Below are positions 10,606 to 21,992 of a stretch of DNA of 64,000 nucleotides, piece by piece. The first letter of the stretch is position 1. Every line of letters starts with the position of its first letter. This DNA comes from Poronia punctata (taxonomy: Eukaryota > Ascomycota > Sordariomycetes > Xylariales > Xylariaceae): the NCBI GenBank assembly GCA_022579005.1, contig MU401456.1:62001-126000 (forward strand), given 5' to 3'. Below the pieces are notes generated by a model, which saw only the letters and a list, made by a program, of their open reading frames with translations, searched no databases and was not told where the DNA came from. The position numbers and the translations under genes are program-made.

Positions 10606-11788
10606 TCAACCACTCCAGACACTCGGTGCGGGGGCCACGTAGGCATCAATGGAGTAGTCATGCTCCAGAGCAAAATAAGCGGTGTTGAAGTAGACATCTA
10701 AGGAATAAGTTATTCAGTTGTTAGCCAAGTCGACAACACCACTTCCTCCACAAGCGATGGGTTGAGTTACCTTCCTGTCCCCGCGTGTAAACGCCAGGGA
10801 TCTTAACCACAGGCTCAGGAGTCCCAACGCTATCGCTCGAATTCTCCACCTCGATTTGTGCGCAGTTTACATAAAATTGGGTGTCGACGTCCTGGGGAAA
10901 GAGGTGTTCGAACCTCAGAAGATACTTTCCAGACGGCGTCGTCTCGGGAATCGTGAAGTTGTACTAGATACAATATTGCGTTAGCTGCGACAAATAGGCG
11001 GATAGACAGTCCGGACATACACTATCCAGCCTAAACGTCCCCCAAAGGGCTTTTAGTTCATCGTAATATTGCGCGGCCCAGGGGTCCGACCAGTCCAGGG
11101 ATTGCTCCGTGCGCCCTGTCACGCTTAGAATCTTGAACCAGTCACCGTCGCCGGCATATGCGTCTAAATCATCCGAGGGGGCTTTGGATAGCCACTAGAA
11201 GGGGAGGCGTCAGATTATTCGTGTTTTCCTTTGTAGGAGGGAACATACATACCGCTGACGTGACACCCGCGTGGTAAATCCATGGTTTCACATCGCCCTG
11301 TCAAAGCGAACAGTCAGTCTTGACTTGGGTAGAGGACGCGCAGACCTACATACTTCTAGCATCGGCTCTCCCGCCGCGAAGCCAACAGTATCACCAGCTT
11401 GGACCTTTGCCGTCTTGACCGTTCCTTCAAAGTCTGATGCATTCCGACCACATCTCAGATCGATCGAGTCCGGTTCTGTTTGTGGATAGATCAAGGCTAA
11501 ATTCTCCTCTACGCCTTGTAGTGCTTGCACTTCTCTATATATTGGGCCGGATTGGTCAATAAGTTTATCTCTGCCGAGGAAGATGAACGGACCTGACGTA
11601 TTCCCATGTGTCTGTCCATTGATTGTTCAATATCAGGCGTCCGAATAAGACTGGACATATCAGTCACATCAGCCATCTAATTACGTCATCAAGGTTGGAA
11701 AGGGCAGGTAGGTAAGGGAGGTAGAATACACACAATGAGCCTGGACACCACACTGCAAGGACGCAAAGAGGACGAGAGTTGACTTCAT
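10606..11788 (-). CDS. AA9 lytic polysaccharide monooxygenase
   Basis: A secreted copper enzyme that oxidatively cleaves cellulose or related beta-glucans. Model of seven exons: 11734-11788, 11593-11650, 11354-11534, 11253-11297, 11021-11194, 10771-10963, 10606-10697 (798 nt, 265 residues, every junction in phase). The signal peptide MKSTLVLFASLQCGVQA ends just before His18, which becomes mature His1, the copper-brace histidine. The second brace His is His107 (WIYHAG) and the axial Tyr is Tyr202 (TQFYVNCAQIEV). Cys66 and Cys205 fit the conserved disulfide. The FTIPETTPSGKYLLRFEHL block and the final APAPSVWSG are AA9 hallmarks. No CBM1 or linker is present. Six introns of 56-83 nt are dense for this window. 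Donors GTGTGT (intron 1) and GTCCGT (intron 2) are atypical but required by phase. Substrate and regioselectivity cannot be read here. Confidence 0.9.
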
Positions 11789-12354
11789 ATTTCCTGTTCT
11801 TTCCTTGCGATGTTAGGATTTTGGTATATACGATGGTTACACAACATAACAGGGCTTCCTCGCTTTCCACATTACAAGTACGAGGCCAGTTGCTAAATAT
11901 ATTTCTGTCTTGCTCCCATTTGCTTCCCCCCCTTTCGCACCCACCGGGATAATGTCAACATAAACATTAATTAACCGAGAAGGTTTGGGTCAAATGCAAC
12001 CCAAGCACATAATTACCTAACCTACCTAGGTACCCATGTAACTTGAGAGGCGCAGTCGTTTCTCCGAAGTTGGGGAAATGTGGAAATGTGGTAAGTGTTG
12101 GGAAGTGAGGAGGAAAACGGAGGGGATTTCGGTATCGGTGTCCTTCCTGTTGCGATCCGGGATCACGATCGTATGGTCTAGACTTGTAGGTTATAGCACT
12201 CTATTATGGAACATGGGCGACGCATAAGGATCCTTTGGAAAAAAAAAACACAGGTATATGTTTTTTCTAATCTAGACGCATCGCGCCCACTTTTACGCAT
12301 CAACACGCGGAACGACCTGAAACCGGATAAACAACACTGGACTGAATCGAAAAA
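11789..12354. other. LPMO upstream region, intergenic
   Basis: Contains a palindromic TACCTAGGTA word at about 12023-12034 and an AAATATATTTAG stretch near 11895 that could serve as a weak TATA element for the LPMO. No gene seen. Confidence 0.5.
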
Positions 12355-12438
12355 GGGGGGGGGGGGGGGGGGGGGGGGTGGTGGGGGGGGGTGGGGGTGT
12401 GGTGGGGGGGGGGGGCGGGGGACAAANNNNNNNNNNCC

Positions 12439-12516
<78 letters not shown>

Positions 12517-12522
12517 ACCCCC
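12355..12522. other. Scaffold gap flanked by poly-G and poly-C
   Basis: Some 65 bases of nearly pure G are followed by GGACAAA, ten Ns (12427-12436), and about 85 bases of nearly pure C. A left contig ending in G and a right contig starting in C is what two-colour Illumina no-signal G calls give at contig ends. The sequence here should not be trusted, and the proline/glycine frames across it are meaningless. Confidence 0.85.
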
Positions 12523-12571
12523 TCGTTCGCGATGCTGTTGTTGAGGTGGGCGTGTCGCGTCGGCCACCTAC

Positions 12572-12620
12572 ACCTACCTACCTACCTACCTACCTACCTA
12601 CCTACCTACCTACCTACCTA
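12572..12620. repeat. (CTAC)n microsatellite
   Basis: About twelve perfect CTAC units directly right of the scaffold gap. The unit is the same TACC/TAGG word scattered through intergenic DNA of this window. Confidence 0.9.
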
Positions 12621-12622
12621 GT

Positions 12623-14108
12623 TGGCAACACCTTTATTTACATAGGTACTATGGATGGCAGCGACATACGTACATAGTTTTAGTCATGGAGACAGCAACG
12701 GGTTTACAACTACAGATGAGGTTTTTCCCCCCCCAGTCTTCGGCAAGACCGAGAACCCCTCTCGATATCATTAGCACGGAGAAACCCACCCGGTTCACCA
12801 CAAGTAAGTTGGGCATTAAATCTGTGTAATCGCTTGGTCAGCTTTCGCGGCGTATTGGATTGTGTGAATTTTGGAGGATTGTTATGCCAAAGGGGGTGGT
12901 TTTTGCAAACCAGTGTCTATAATATTCCAACCGCAGCAGCGTGCACGTCAATTGTCCGAGCAGATTCTTCGAGTGATGCCGAAGCCCGGAAGTTTGCGGA
13001 TTGTATACTTGAACTTTGCAATATTTCCCTAAGAATGCGCAGAGGGATATAGGACAAAATGTAAGAAGGGAATGTCACGTACGACCATAGGATGTAGAGA
13101 ACGCGGGGTCCCGTCCGCTCCCCCATAGCTAAGCTACATACCGCCAGATCAGTAGTTGGGTCGGTGACGACCAGCGAATCCCTGGTGTTGTACGTTTTTG
13201 ATCTTTTTTTTCTATTTTTTGTCTTTTACCATATTTTCGAAGGTTAATGCGGTTGTTTTTATGATATAGATAATCCCCATTCCAAAGCTGAATTGGCAAC
13301 TTTTGAGTTATTGGTTTTTTGTCGTCTCTGGTGACGCGGTGATACTTGGTCGAGCCCTTACACCCCACGACCTCCAGTTTTGCAATGAATTACAAGATGC
13401 AAACGCACCAACACGTGTACTTGAAAGCTTCAATAGCAAATCTTCTTAACAAAAAGCCGGGTGCAACACATATGGACATGTATAAATGTCCTGCTAATGC
13501 TTCAACTGTCAGACTTTTTGGGGAAATGACCCTGTATGTAAAGACCTAACGCCATCCTGTCGAGCGTAAGGGCGTGTTCAAAAGTTATTTATGATAAGAC
13601 TCCAGAGTCCAGACATGAAAAGAGGCCTGGTCATGATTCAAACAGAAAGCACCTTGTCCATGTAGCACCAGGTATCTGAGGAAGGGCACATTGACCTGTT
13701 CAATGATGGGTGCTCTTGCCAAAGTAAAACAGTAGGCATCCAGCCAATACCTACAGCAACAGCAACGGACACTCACGGGTCTCCGCCAATCGTATCAATT
13801 TCATTATGTGTCACCGTACCTACCTGCCATACCCCGCCGGAATGATCTGAGGTAAACCGTTTGCGCCGGTTACTGCAAATTTCTCTGCGGTTGTTTGTCG
13901 TGTGAGCCCAGTATTCTTTCTGGACTTCTTATTGTTGTTTCCTCCCTATGGCGGACTGATCTTGATGTGTTAACCTACTCTTGACATAGTGGCAGCGAAG
14001 AGTTGACTTTGCCTACTCAACTTTACTGTCGCTTCGAATCTCCTGGATGATAACTCTGCCTTGTATTTGCAGATTTCCCTGTCAGGTTATTTCGTGTCAT
14101 AGTAAACG
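12623..14108. other. Intergenic, nothing recognised
   Basis: Only short frames, none longer than 80 residues, with no splice-supported extension or motif. A T-rich patch lies near 13200-13230. Confidence 0.55.
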
Positions 14109-16283
14109 ATGTGCAAAGACTACAAACCACGACCAGCTCCTCCATCGCGGGGTCCAGCAAGCACGGCCAGTTACAAGACCGCTCCCCCAAGCTATACAGA
14201 CGCAGTCAATGAGCGAACACCATTGTTCCCTAACCCAGTCCAAGGAACCGGGCAACAGTCACGATGCTCTTGTTATGGCCTTGTCGGAGAGAGTACCGAC
14301 GAGCACATTACTGGACGTGGCTACGACTGCAGCCTGCACGCTTGGATTATGGTATGCGTACTAATATCGATCGCCGTGAGTCTGCCGCTCATGCTACTCA
14401 ACCACACGGGATCAGGTCCCGACACCCAAGTCCCTCTTCCAACTTTTAAAGTGGCCATCATTGGTAAGGAAACGCTATGTCGAGTTCTACCATGTAGCAT
14501 GAAACGTGATTTCTTACAACATCCGGTAACTAACCCCCCGACCTTTTATTATAGGTGCCGGACCAGCCGGTATTGCAGCAGCACAGCATCTCCTGGATTC
14601 CGCGCCCGGGCGGCAGGGGAGATTTAATATCACCATGTTCGAGGCTAAGCCCGTCACCGGGGGCACTCTCGCATTCCATAACTCGGACGGTTCAAGCTTG
14701 TTCCCTTACAATGATAGGGAGCAGGATCCGATAACTGCGGAGGACGTTGCTGGGACGGCGCTCGTGTGGAATAATGCCCTCTTCACACGAGACTCGCAGA
14801 AGGTTCTAGGCGACAAGGTCTATTTTACAGAATCTGGGAGTCAAAGTGTTAGCTTGTAAGTCTTTTTCTTCTAAAAAGGGGCATAATGACGATATCGGTT
14901 TCGGTTAAACTTGTAGTTAACTGGGACTTTACATTGCAGCTACGACGGTACACACGAGAAGGCCGTGACCTCTCGTCCCTATCGAGAAATGGCCATGGGT
15001 ACATGGCTCTCCCTCCTCTTGAGTTACGGGCCCTCAGTCTGGAGAGCCAACTCCTTGATCGAAGGTGGCCGCCTAAGAGAGGCTATGCTCAAAGCACCGA
15101 TGACACTAGACGCGGAAGCAGTCTTTAGCTCGATGGGAATTCTTGAGTACGTGAGACAGAGCTCGACTACAGGGCTTAAAGACGCCGGAATAAGTAAACA
15201 ATATGCAGACCAGATCCTTGATCCCCAGGTACGACGTATCTATGGCCAGGGGGTTGGACAAGTCACGAACCTTGCTCTCATGCTGGCCGCAGCGCAGGAA
15301 GATTCGGCAAACGCATACGAGGGAGGCAATCTTATCGACAGGCTGAACCACATCGTGCGCGAGATCGGAGTCGACGTACGTACTTCCACGCGCGTAAACC
15401 TAGTGTCACGCGAGATGATAGCCGAGAACCGCTATACCTGGCTAGTACGATATGAAAGCACCAATGCCCGGGATGGTGTTGGCGGTGACCAAGACGACTC
15501 GTCGGTTGGTCTCGAGGCCTTTGACAAGATCATTGTGGCCTCATACGACTGGAAGATGGAACTTCTAAACAGAGAAGCGAGGGTCCACAGCTTGACATCC
15601 TTCCAAGACATGCACGCGGATGATTCGAATCCCCAATCAGATTCTGATTTCGACTTCGACCCCAGCGACTTTGACCTCGGCGCCGAAGCCACGACCCGAC
15701 CCCCTAGGGACTACCCTTTTGTGCCCGCTCACATCGTCTTCTTCACGACAAAAGAAAGAATACGGGACCAGGCCGACCAGGTCCTCTTCGAAGGCAACAA
15801 GGGCATACGGGAGTTTTCCTTTGTGCGCGATATCCTCCGTTATCGAGATTTTCCTGCCACCGTGGAGACGGAGTATCTCTACCGCGTACTCTCGCAGTCA
15901 CCTGTACTCGACGGGCTACAAAAGAAGTATCCCATTACCTGGAGCTACCAAATAAGGGTACGTGTTTTGCCTGAATAATCCATCATTTTTAGAATCACGA
16001 TCTTTACGACTTAGATCCTCCTGCCGAGTCCCCCTTTTAACCAGGCGCTTCTGATGTCTATTTGGAGGTTTACACTAACATATTACGCGAACAAAAGATT
16101 GAAAACGGCTTCTCTCTCTCCCGTCCGCTGTCGAAAATGCCCATGTTCGAGTGTCTATGGGACGAGGACCTTTGGTGGACATCGGTAATTCAGCACGCTT
16201 GGAATTCGGTTGATTCGAACTGGCTGGCCGGAAAGATCGTGGCTGAGGACTTGGTACAGAGAGTATTGAGAGAGGCTACGTGA
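14109..16283 (+). CDS. Prenylcysteine lyase-like FAD oxidase
   Basis: FAD enzyme of the prenylcysteine oxidase/lyase family, whose known members oxidise farnesyl- or geranylgeranyl-cysteine released from prenylated proteins. Model: exons 14109-14463, 14555-14855, 14940-15961, 16045-16283, about 638 residues. An N-terminal tail with a PPSY motif and one membrane helix (about residues 80-100) precedes the FAD fold. The dinucleotide motif VAIIGAGPAGIAAAQHLL spans the first intron. The central block RRIYGQGVGQVTNLALMLAA and EGGNLIDRL fit the family. The last junction is uncertain. The strong donor GTACGT at 15958 gives the wrong phase, and only GTGTTT at 15962 keeps the conserved C-terminal exon (WDEDLWWTSVIQHAWNSV) in frame. 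The membrane anchor and the acidic insert near 15640-15670 (DFDFDPSDFDLG) are unusual. Confidence 0.8.
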
Positions 16284-16700
16284 TACTGAAGAAAGGACTG
16301 ATTTGTACAGCTCAGCCTTATTTTTCCTTGCAGGGCAATGTTTTCGCTATAAGCACATGTAGGTGTACAGTACCCTAAAGTTGATGACTAATTACGATAT
16401 GCAAAGGAAAGCGGGTCGAGTGGTAGAATTCTAAGAACAAATAGCGAATGTAGGAAAACGGTAGGCGAAGATTCATGGCATCAAGATTGGGCAGGTCGTT
16501 AAAGTACTACTAAGATTATGAGCTACTAATGTCGATGAGACTTTATGATGTGTAATGACTTTTACACCCTGTTCAAATCACACCCACTTTCCCAATTTTT
16601 TGTACCCCTTGATGAAAACACGAGATCGTACACTGGACCCCTGCCTGCCTCAACTCCCCCATTCGTCTCATTATAAATCGTCCAAAGTCGATTTTGGGAC
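16284..16700. other. Short intergenic gap, convergent genes
   Basis: 3' regions of the FAD oxidase gene and of PMT4. No gene seen. Confidence 0.6.
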
Positions 16701-19155
16701 CTATTTGGCAAAGTGCAGATCGTATCCCAGCCACTTCCGCCGCACCACTTGCTCGACACTCAGACCAGGATAGCCGTAAGTGAGAGGTAGGAAGAAATAC
16801 CAGCCGGCAAAGACTAGGACGAGCAGCACGGCACATGCGAGCCACGCCGGTACCATACTTTGACCGGCAAATCGTTCACGAGCGGTGATATGTCGACGCG
16901 GTCCGGCCGCAATCTTACCGTCCTTGGAGTCCTCAGAGGCTGGCTCCTCGGCAGAGGGCTCGGCATTGAATACGAACTCGACCAAGGCGCCCACAACCAA
17001 GCAAGATGCTAGATGGGCAGGTAGATAATGGTGCAAGAACAGTTGGCGGCCCATCAAGAAGAAAGGGAAGTAATGGGTGGCCCATGCAAGGAAGAAGAAA
17101 CCGGTCGAGTTGTAAAGTCTCGAGCGGGTACCTGTATGAATGCTGTTAGATAAGTACTAAACAAGGTTGGGTTACAGTGAACTTACGGTGATCCAAGGCG
17201 TCGATGCCGCGACGAAGCGAGATTTGATCGGCGGCGATGATACCAACATAGACGGCTATCAGACTGCTCGCGATCCACCAGCCAATGGGGTTACCAAGGA
17301 AGTAAATCTGCTGTCTGGTGTCGTTCTGGGTCCAGAAACTGACGCCACGGAGTAGGAATGGCCAGTGATAAGGCTGGCTGGCATAGGGGTGACTACTAGT
17401 CAACTGGCTGTTATGCCAAAACATGGAACGCTGCAACTCGAGATACTTGCGCCAGAACGGGAGGGTCTTGACTTTGCGCTCCTCCTTGATACGACGAGGG
17501 GAGTCCTCAGGCACAGATGGGACATCATCCACGACCCAAACGTTGGAGCTAGGCGCAATCTGCTTGTTTCCATTGATTTCCTGCTGTTTGTGGCCCCATT
17601 CTGGGAGCGGTGTCGGATGCGTCCACATGGCGACCTTGCTAGGATTGTGAATGAACTTGAAATGGCTGGCGACACTCTTGAACTCCTGATTCGGTTTCCC
17701 ACCTTCGATTCTGACTTCGAAAAGAGTATCGGGGGCGCGGTTTCCAAACCCGTCAGCGATAGATACCGTGGTGAACTCTTGATTGGTCGGATAGTAAGGC
17801 GAGGCAACATCGTGGGACAGAAGGATAGTATCCGTCACCAAGTGGCGGAGCCTGACGAGGTCATGATTCTTGACGGGGTGGCCCAGAACATGGTCATCGT
17901 CAAAGGGGATAATCTGCCAATAGTTGTTCGTGTCGTTGTAAGGGTAGCCAGTAACTTGTTGGCCCTGGCTCGAAACACGGCCATCGTCGTATCGGAGTGG
18001 GTAATAGTCCGCGTGGCTGTGTAGGTAAGCCTTGGTCTCCTTATGACGGAGAGTGATGGTATCGTAGTATTCAATCGTCATGGCATTGGCTGTCAAGACA
18101 TTGTCCGAAAGAGTCTCTTGGAACTCGGGCGACATGAAGTCGTCACCGGGACCAGAACGTGTCAAGATAGAGAAATGGACTTGGAACCAGAAGAGATAGA
18201 AGAGGAATGGCAAGACAATTAATCCCATTGCCCGGGCTGCAAAATGGTAAGTGAACTGTTGCAGGCTCAATGCGCCTCCGGGCCGCTTGACATCGAGGAG
18301 CTCCCACAAGTCGATGATGACAGCGGAGCCGATGGTGACGAAAGCGAAAAGGCCAACGTATTTGGTGGAGATGTCGCAAGACAAAGCGAAACCGGTGAGA
18401 ATCAGCCACTTCCACCACTTGCGACTGAATGCCTCGTGTCTGAGTTTGTAGAATTTAATGTAGCAGAGTAGACTGCAAGCCATGGCAAGAACCAAGGTTG
18501 CGTCCAACAGAATAAGCCTGGTCTGGCCGATATGAGCATTATCGAGAAGAACGAGACCAGCAGCAACGATGCAAGCGGGTAGGCTGTAGGCGGATTCCCA
18601 CATGATCAAGAAAACGACGGAGACAGTCAAGGACCCGAGGAGGGCGGGCATGGCACGAAAGGCGACATATGGTACCTTGTTCGAAATGTAGGAGTCGCCG
18701 ATATTCTCGAAGTGGAAGTGGCCATCGTATCCTACAAGCCATCCCATCAGGGCGAAGAGGAGTTTTCCGAAAGGGGGGTGGACATCGAAGAAGTACGTCT
18801 TCTCTAGATAGTAGGAAGCGAACTATAGGCATTGAACACGGTCAGATCAACATGTTCTGAACAGGAGGAGGGCAGGATGTAGCCGGGCCCGGGTCTAACT
18901 CACCTTGCCGAAGTGAACCTCGTCGAACACGACTTCATTAGGGTGGTTGATACCCCAAAAGCGAGTTACAAAGGCTAGGGCGGTGATGAGGACGAAGGCG
19001 ATCCGGTAGCTGGATTCGGAATTAGAGGCGGCGACCTTCTTGGCTGGCTTAGTAACGGCCACGACGTCTGGTTCGGTGCCAACGACAACGCCGGCCTTCT
19101 TTTTCGAGGTACCGGGGACGGTGCGCTGACGCAGACTTCCCTGCGGAGAGGACAT
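16701..19155 (-). CDS. PMT4: Protein O-mannosyltransferase, PMT4 subfamily
   Basis: ER enzyme that transfers mannose from dolichyl-phosphate-mannose to Ser/Thr of secretory and membrane proteins. Exons 18904-19155, 17187-18822, 16701-17131 give 772 residues, the usual Pmt4 length. Introns are 81 nt (GTGAGT) and 55 nt (GTAAGT). The first lumenal loop carries the acidic catalytic motif FDEVHFGK, split exactly at the first junction before [17 protein letters not shown]. The stretch GWLVGYDG with FENIGDSYI marks the PMT4 rather than PMT1 or PMT2 branch. Many membrane helices flank a central MIR region (about residues 330-520) with three MIR-like units ([45 protein letters not shown]). The C terminus again has several helices. 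PMT4 acts as a homodimer on membrane-anchored substrates, so the GPI protein at 38.7-40.2 kb is a plausible client. Confidence 0.95.
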
Positions 19156-20163
19156 GTCGAAAGAGGACTCCCAGGCGTAGGAGCAGTAGTGAATTAAAAA
19201 CTAGCTAGATAGTAACAATCGATGGTTAGCTGAAATCATTTCCTCTAGTCTACGAAACGAAACGATCGTGTCCCAGATTGCGAGCAAGAGTAAAGGACTG
19301 CCGCCCTTCACTCTAGATAGGAAGCATACGGGCAAGTCGCCCAAAGTGGACACCGTAAAGCAAAACCTCGACAGAACAATGGAACAGCCGGTACGTATAT
19401 CTGACTGGAACAGCGCAAACTTACAAAAATGAGCGAATGAAGAAGTTAAATATGTCAATCCGGTGACCTCGACACGGTCACGGATTCCACAATCTTTGAG
19501 GTTTGGGGGAAACGGGAAAACGGTTTAATATTAGAAAGGAATAAGATACACAATTATACGACACGAGATAGGGGACCCGATCGATTGGACGTGTTTAAAT
19601 TGGACACATGCACCTCAGCTCCAGGGCTGGGCTCCCCTGATTACCTAATGGTCGTATTTTTCAGGGTGCCAGCTACAGCAAGTACATACGAGTACAGTCA
19701 GTTGTAGAACAAATTTACGCTCTTGATGCCTCTTATGAACACTTGGCCAAAAATCTTTGTTCCCCGGTGTCAATCCTGCAATATCTCCCTTGAAAAGAGG
19801 TATTGTTGATCTTCGCCGGGTGAATATCAGTCAGGTGCAGTGGTATGAACAAATACAAGCATAATATCGTACCGTGCGGAGAATATGATGTACTATGTAG
19901 CTCCCAGTACTGACTTTGGGCCAGCTCTACCGTGTTTCTGAGTAAACGGGGACTTAATCCACAGTTTTAAAAAGTTGTTTTTACACGTTACAGCCTCGAG
20001 AACCTTTTCGAATGTCCGACAGCGGCCGATAAGCTCTCCAATATCTACCAACCGACAGCTGTAGCGCTCTGGTTACGTCAATTCTATAAATCGAGGTGTT
20101 GTCTAAGTAAGTACCTAGTTTGGAGAAGTTGGCCCGACAAGAGTTGCTTTGCTCCCATATACT
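19156..20163. other. Divergent promoter region, PMT4 and RidA
   Basis: About 1 kb between divergent starts. No open gene, no repeat. Confidence 0.6.
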
Positions 20164-20811
20164 ATGTCAATATCTCGTAGGGCAATTCTCACCTCATCGT
20201 CCTTGTTTCAATCATCCCGTCGCCTCTTAACGCCTCTTCGAATCCCTTCTTTTGTGGTATTCACACCAATTCGCAACATGGCCGATATGACTCCGATTTT
20301 CAGCAAAGATGCTGCTCCCCGTGAGTACGGATTCTGAGACTTCCGACAATATTGCTTGAAACAACCCAACCCCTCACTAACAAAGGTTTTCGATTAGCTG
20401 CGGGCCCTTATGTATGACTTCAATATCTTTTCCACCTTTAGGTCCCTTTTTTATTATGATCTAACGTTTTATCTGGGAAAAACAAAACAGTCGCATGCCA
20501 TCAAGACACCCACGGCCATCTATTGCTCGGGCTCCATTCCCATGGACTCTCAGGGTAACCTGATCACAGGCTCCATTACCGAGCAGACGACCCAAGTTTT
20601 CAAGAACTTGAAGGCAGTTCTGACCGAGGCTGGCTCGAGCCTGGACAAGGTGGTCAAAGTAAACATCTTCTTGGCCGATATGGGATCCTTTGCCGAGATG
20701 AACGAGGAATACGCAAAGTGGCTCACGCACAAACCTGCCCGTAGCTGCGTCGCCGTTAAGACGCTGCCCAAGAACGTTGACGTGGAGATTGAGTGCATTG
20801 CTCTCCCATGA
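20164..20811 (+). CDS. MMF1: RidA/Mmf1 enamine/imine deaminase
   Basis: Hydrolyses reactive 2-aminoacrylate-type enamine/imine intermediates made by PLP enzymes. Exons 20164-20320, 20398-20411 and 20491-20811 give 163 residues. The middle exon has only 14 nt, coding the end of one Pro codon plus AGPY. Leaving it out would destroy the DAAPPAGPYSHAIKTP block, which is conserved across RidA. The core shows YCSGSIPMD and the catalytic Arg in PARSCVAVKTLPKNVDVEIE. The first 40 residues are Arg- and Ser-rich without acids (MSISRRAILTSSSLFQSSRR), a mitochondrial targeting sequence. A second ATG before MADMTPIFSK could give a cytosolic form from the same gene. The flanking introns are 77 and 79 nt. 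Confidence 0.93.
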
Positions 20812-20971
20812 GTGGACAATCTAGATTAACCATGTCGCTTGCGCTTTTCTTTCTTTCATCTTTTACCGTTTGTTCGGGATTCAAAGTTGATAGACTGATT
20901 GGGCTATATTTGATGTATTATAGGATAGCGGTCAACAAAAGAAAGAAAGAAAAACTAAATGAAAGATAAAT

Positions 20972-21868
20972 TCAAGAAGATGATGAAGTAGATCTGGAAC
21001 CCTGCCAGTCCGGCTCCACGTCGACCTGGCGAATCTCCGCGCCGCTTACCTTTGTCATCGTGACAGCCCATGCCTGTGCTTCATCGCCAAAATCACCATC
21101 GGTCCAATTTCCCTCCGAATAGAGACTATCTCTCTTTTCTTCTACCTCGTTGTTGTTACCATTATCATCATTACCCAGCTGCAAGTGGTCAAGGCTGATA
21201 TCAGCAACATCATCAGTGCCTCGCCAGCCCCCAGATTCGGAAACCGGCGACGTCGCGCTACGAGATTTCTCCCCGCTTTCGGATCCCAAGGCGAACCAAG
21301 AAACCGGTCTATAAGGCCCCGCCGACCTTGTCCCATTCCCATCATCACCCAGGGTCCCGACATCTCTCAACTGAAGAGAAGGAACAATCCCCCTGGCGGC
21401 AGCCTTGTTGTTGTTCCATCCAAGGGACCTACTAAAGTTATAACCGACAGCCCGTCTCTGGGCTCGGTGGAGTTGCTCGACCGTCTCAATACTCGGTCTC
21501 TGTAGGATACCCTGCACTTCCCTTGCCCCTTTAGTCTTTGGTCCGCGCGAGGCCTGTCTGCCCGCCTGGTCTCGCTGGGTTAGTAGTGCTTTTAGGGAGT
21601 CCAACGTACCGGTTTCTAGCCAGGCCAGAGTCTCGTCTCTGCCACTTTCCCGGGGAGAGAATGTGAATGACATGTTGTTATTATTATTATTCTTCGCTGA
21701 TTTCCCGAGGGAGGATGTGCGGGGTGGGATTATTATTTTCGCAAGACGACGCTGTTGCTGCTTCTTCTTCTTCTTTTGTGAGTTAGTTACCTCGTTGGAC
21801 ATTGGTGATTCGTTGGTCTCGTTCTTGCTTTCTCTGGATCTGGGAAAACGGTGTCGGATACACTCCAT
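20972..21868 (-). CDS. Disordered orphan protein
   Basis: No family recognised. The open frame begins far upstream (22057). However, a TATA-like run at 21993-22006 puts the likely transcription start inside it, so I place the start at the Met at 21868 (298 residues). The next Met at 21802 (MSNEVTNSQ) would give 276. Low-complexity patches include KKKKKQQQRR and a run of six Asn. A possible helical stretch follows (ETLAWLETGTLDSLKALLTQ, then VEQLHRAQRRAVGYNFSR). The tail is acidic with a final Ser-rich end. The gene converges with RidA, with about 160 nt between stops. The frame is long and unbroken, but translation is unproven. Confidence 0.5.
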   Translation of the reverse strand: MECIRHRFPRSRESKNETNESPMSNEVTNSQKKKKKQQQRRLAKIIIPPRTSSLGKSAKNNNNNNMSFTFSPRESGRDETLAWLETGTLDSLKALLTQRDQAGRQASRGPKTKGAREVQGILQRPSIETVEQLHRAQRRAVGYNFSRSLGWNNNKAAARGIVPSLQLRDVGTLGDDGNGTRSAGPYRPVSWFALGSESGEKSRSATSPVSESGGWRGTDDVADISLDHLQLGNDDNGNNNEVEEKRDSLYSEGNWTDGDFGDEAQAWAVTMTKVSGAEIRQVDVEPDWQGSRSTSSSS

Positions 21869-21992
21869 TCCCCGAACGATGATGCGTAAATAGGGGTGGG
21901 GTCTGGAGTTGATCCGTGGAATGCAATTGCGAGGGAAAGGGGGGAAGAGGACTGATGAGGTTTCCGGGACAATATCTTTTTTCATCCTGGGC

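Noticed and set aside
10219..10701. Frame continuing in phase after the TAG stop of the 774-residue membrane protein
   Set aside because: Its 3' part lies antisense to the last exon of the AA9 gene, starts only at a TTG and shows no domain. Stop readthrough is not needed to explain anything.
12178..12677. Several Gly/Pro-rich frames across the scaffold gap
   Set aside because: They translate homopolymer G/C and N bases.
17365..18024. 219-residue plus-strand frame
   Set aside because: Shadow of the PMT4 coding strand.
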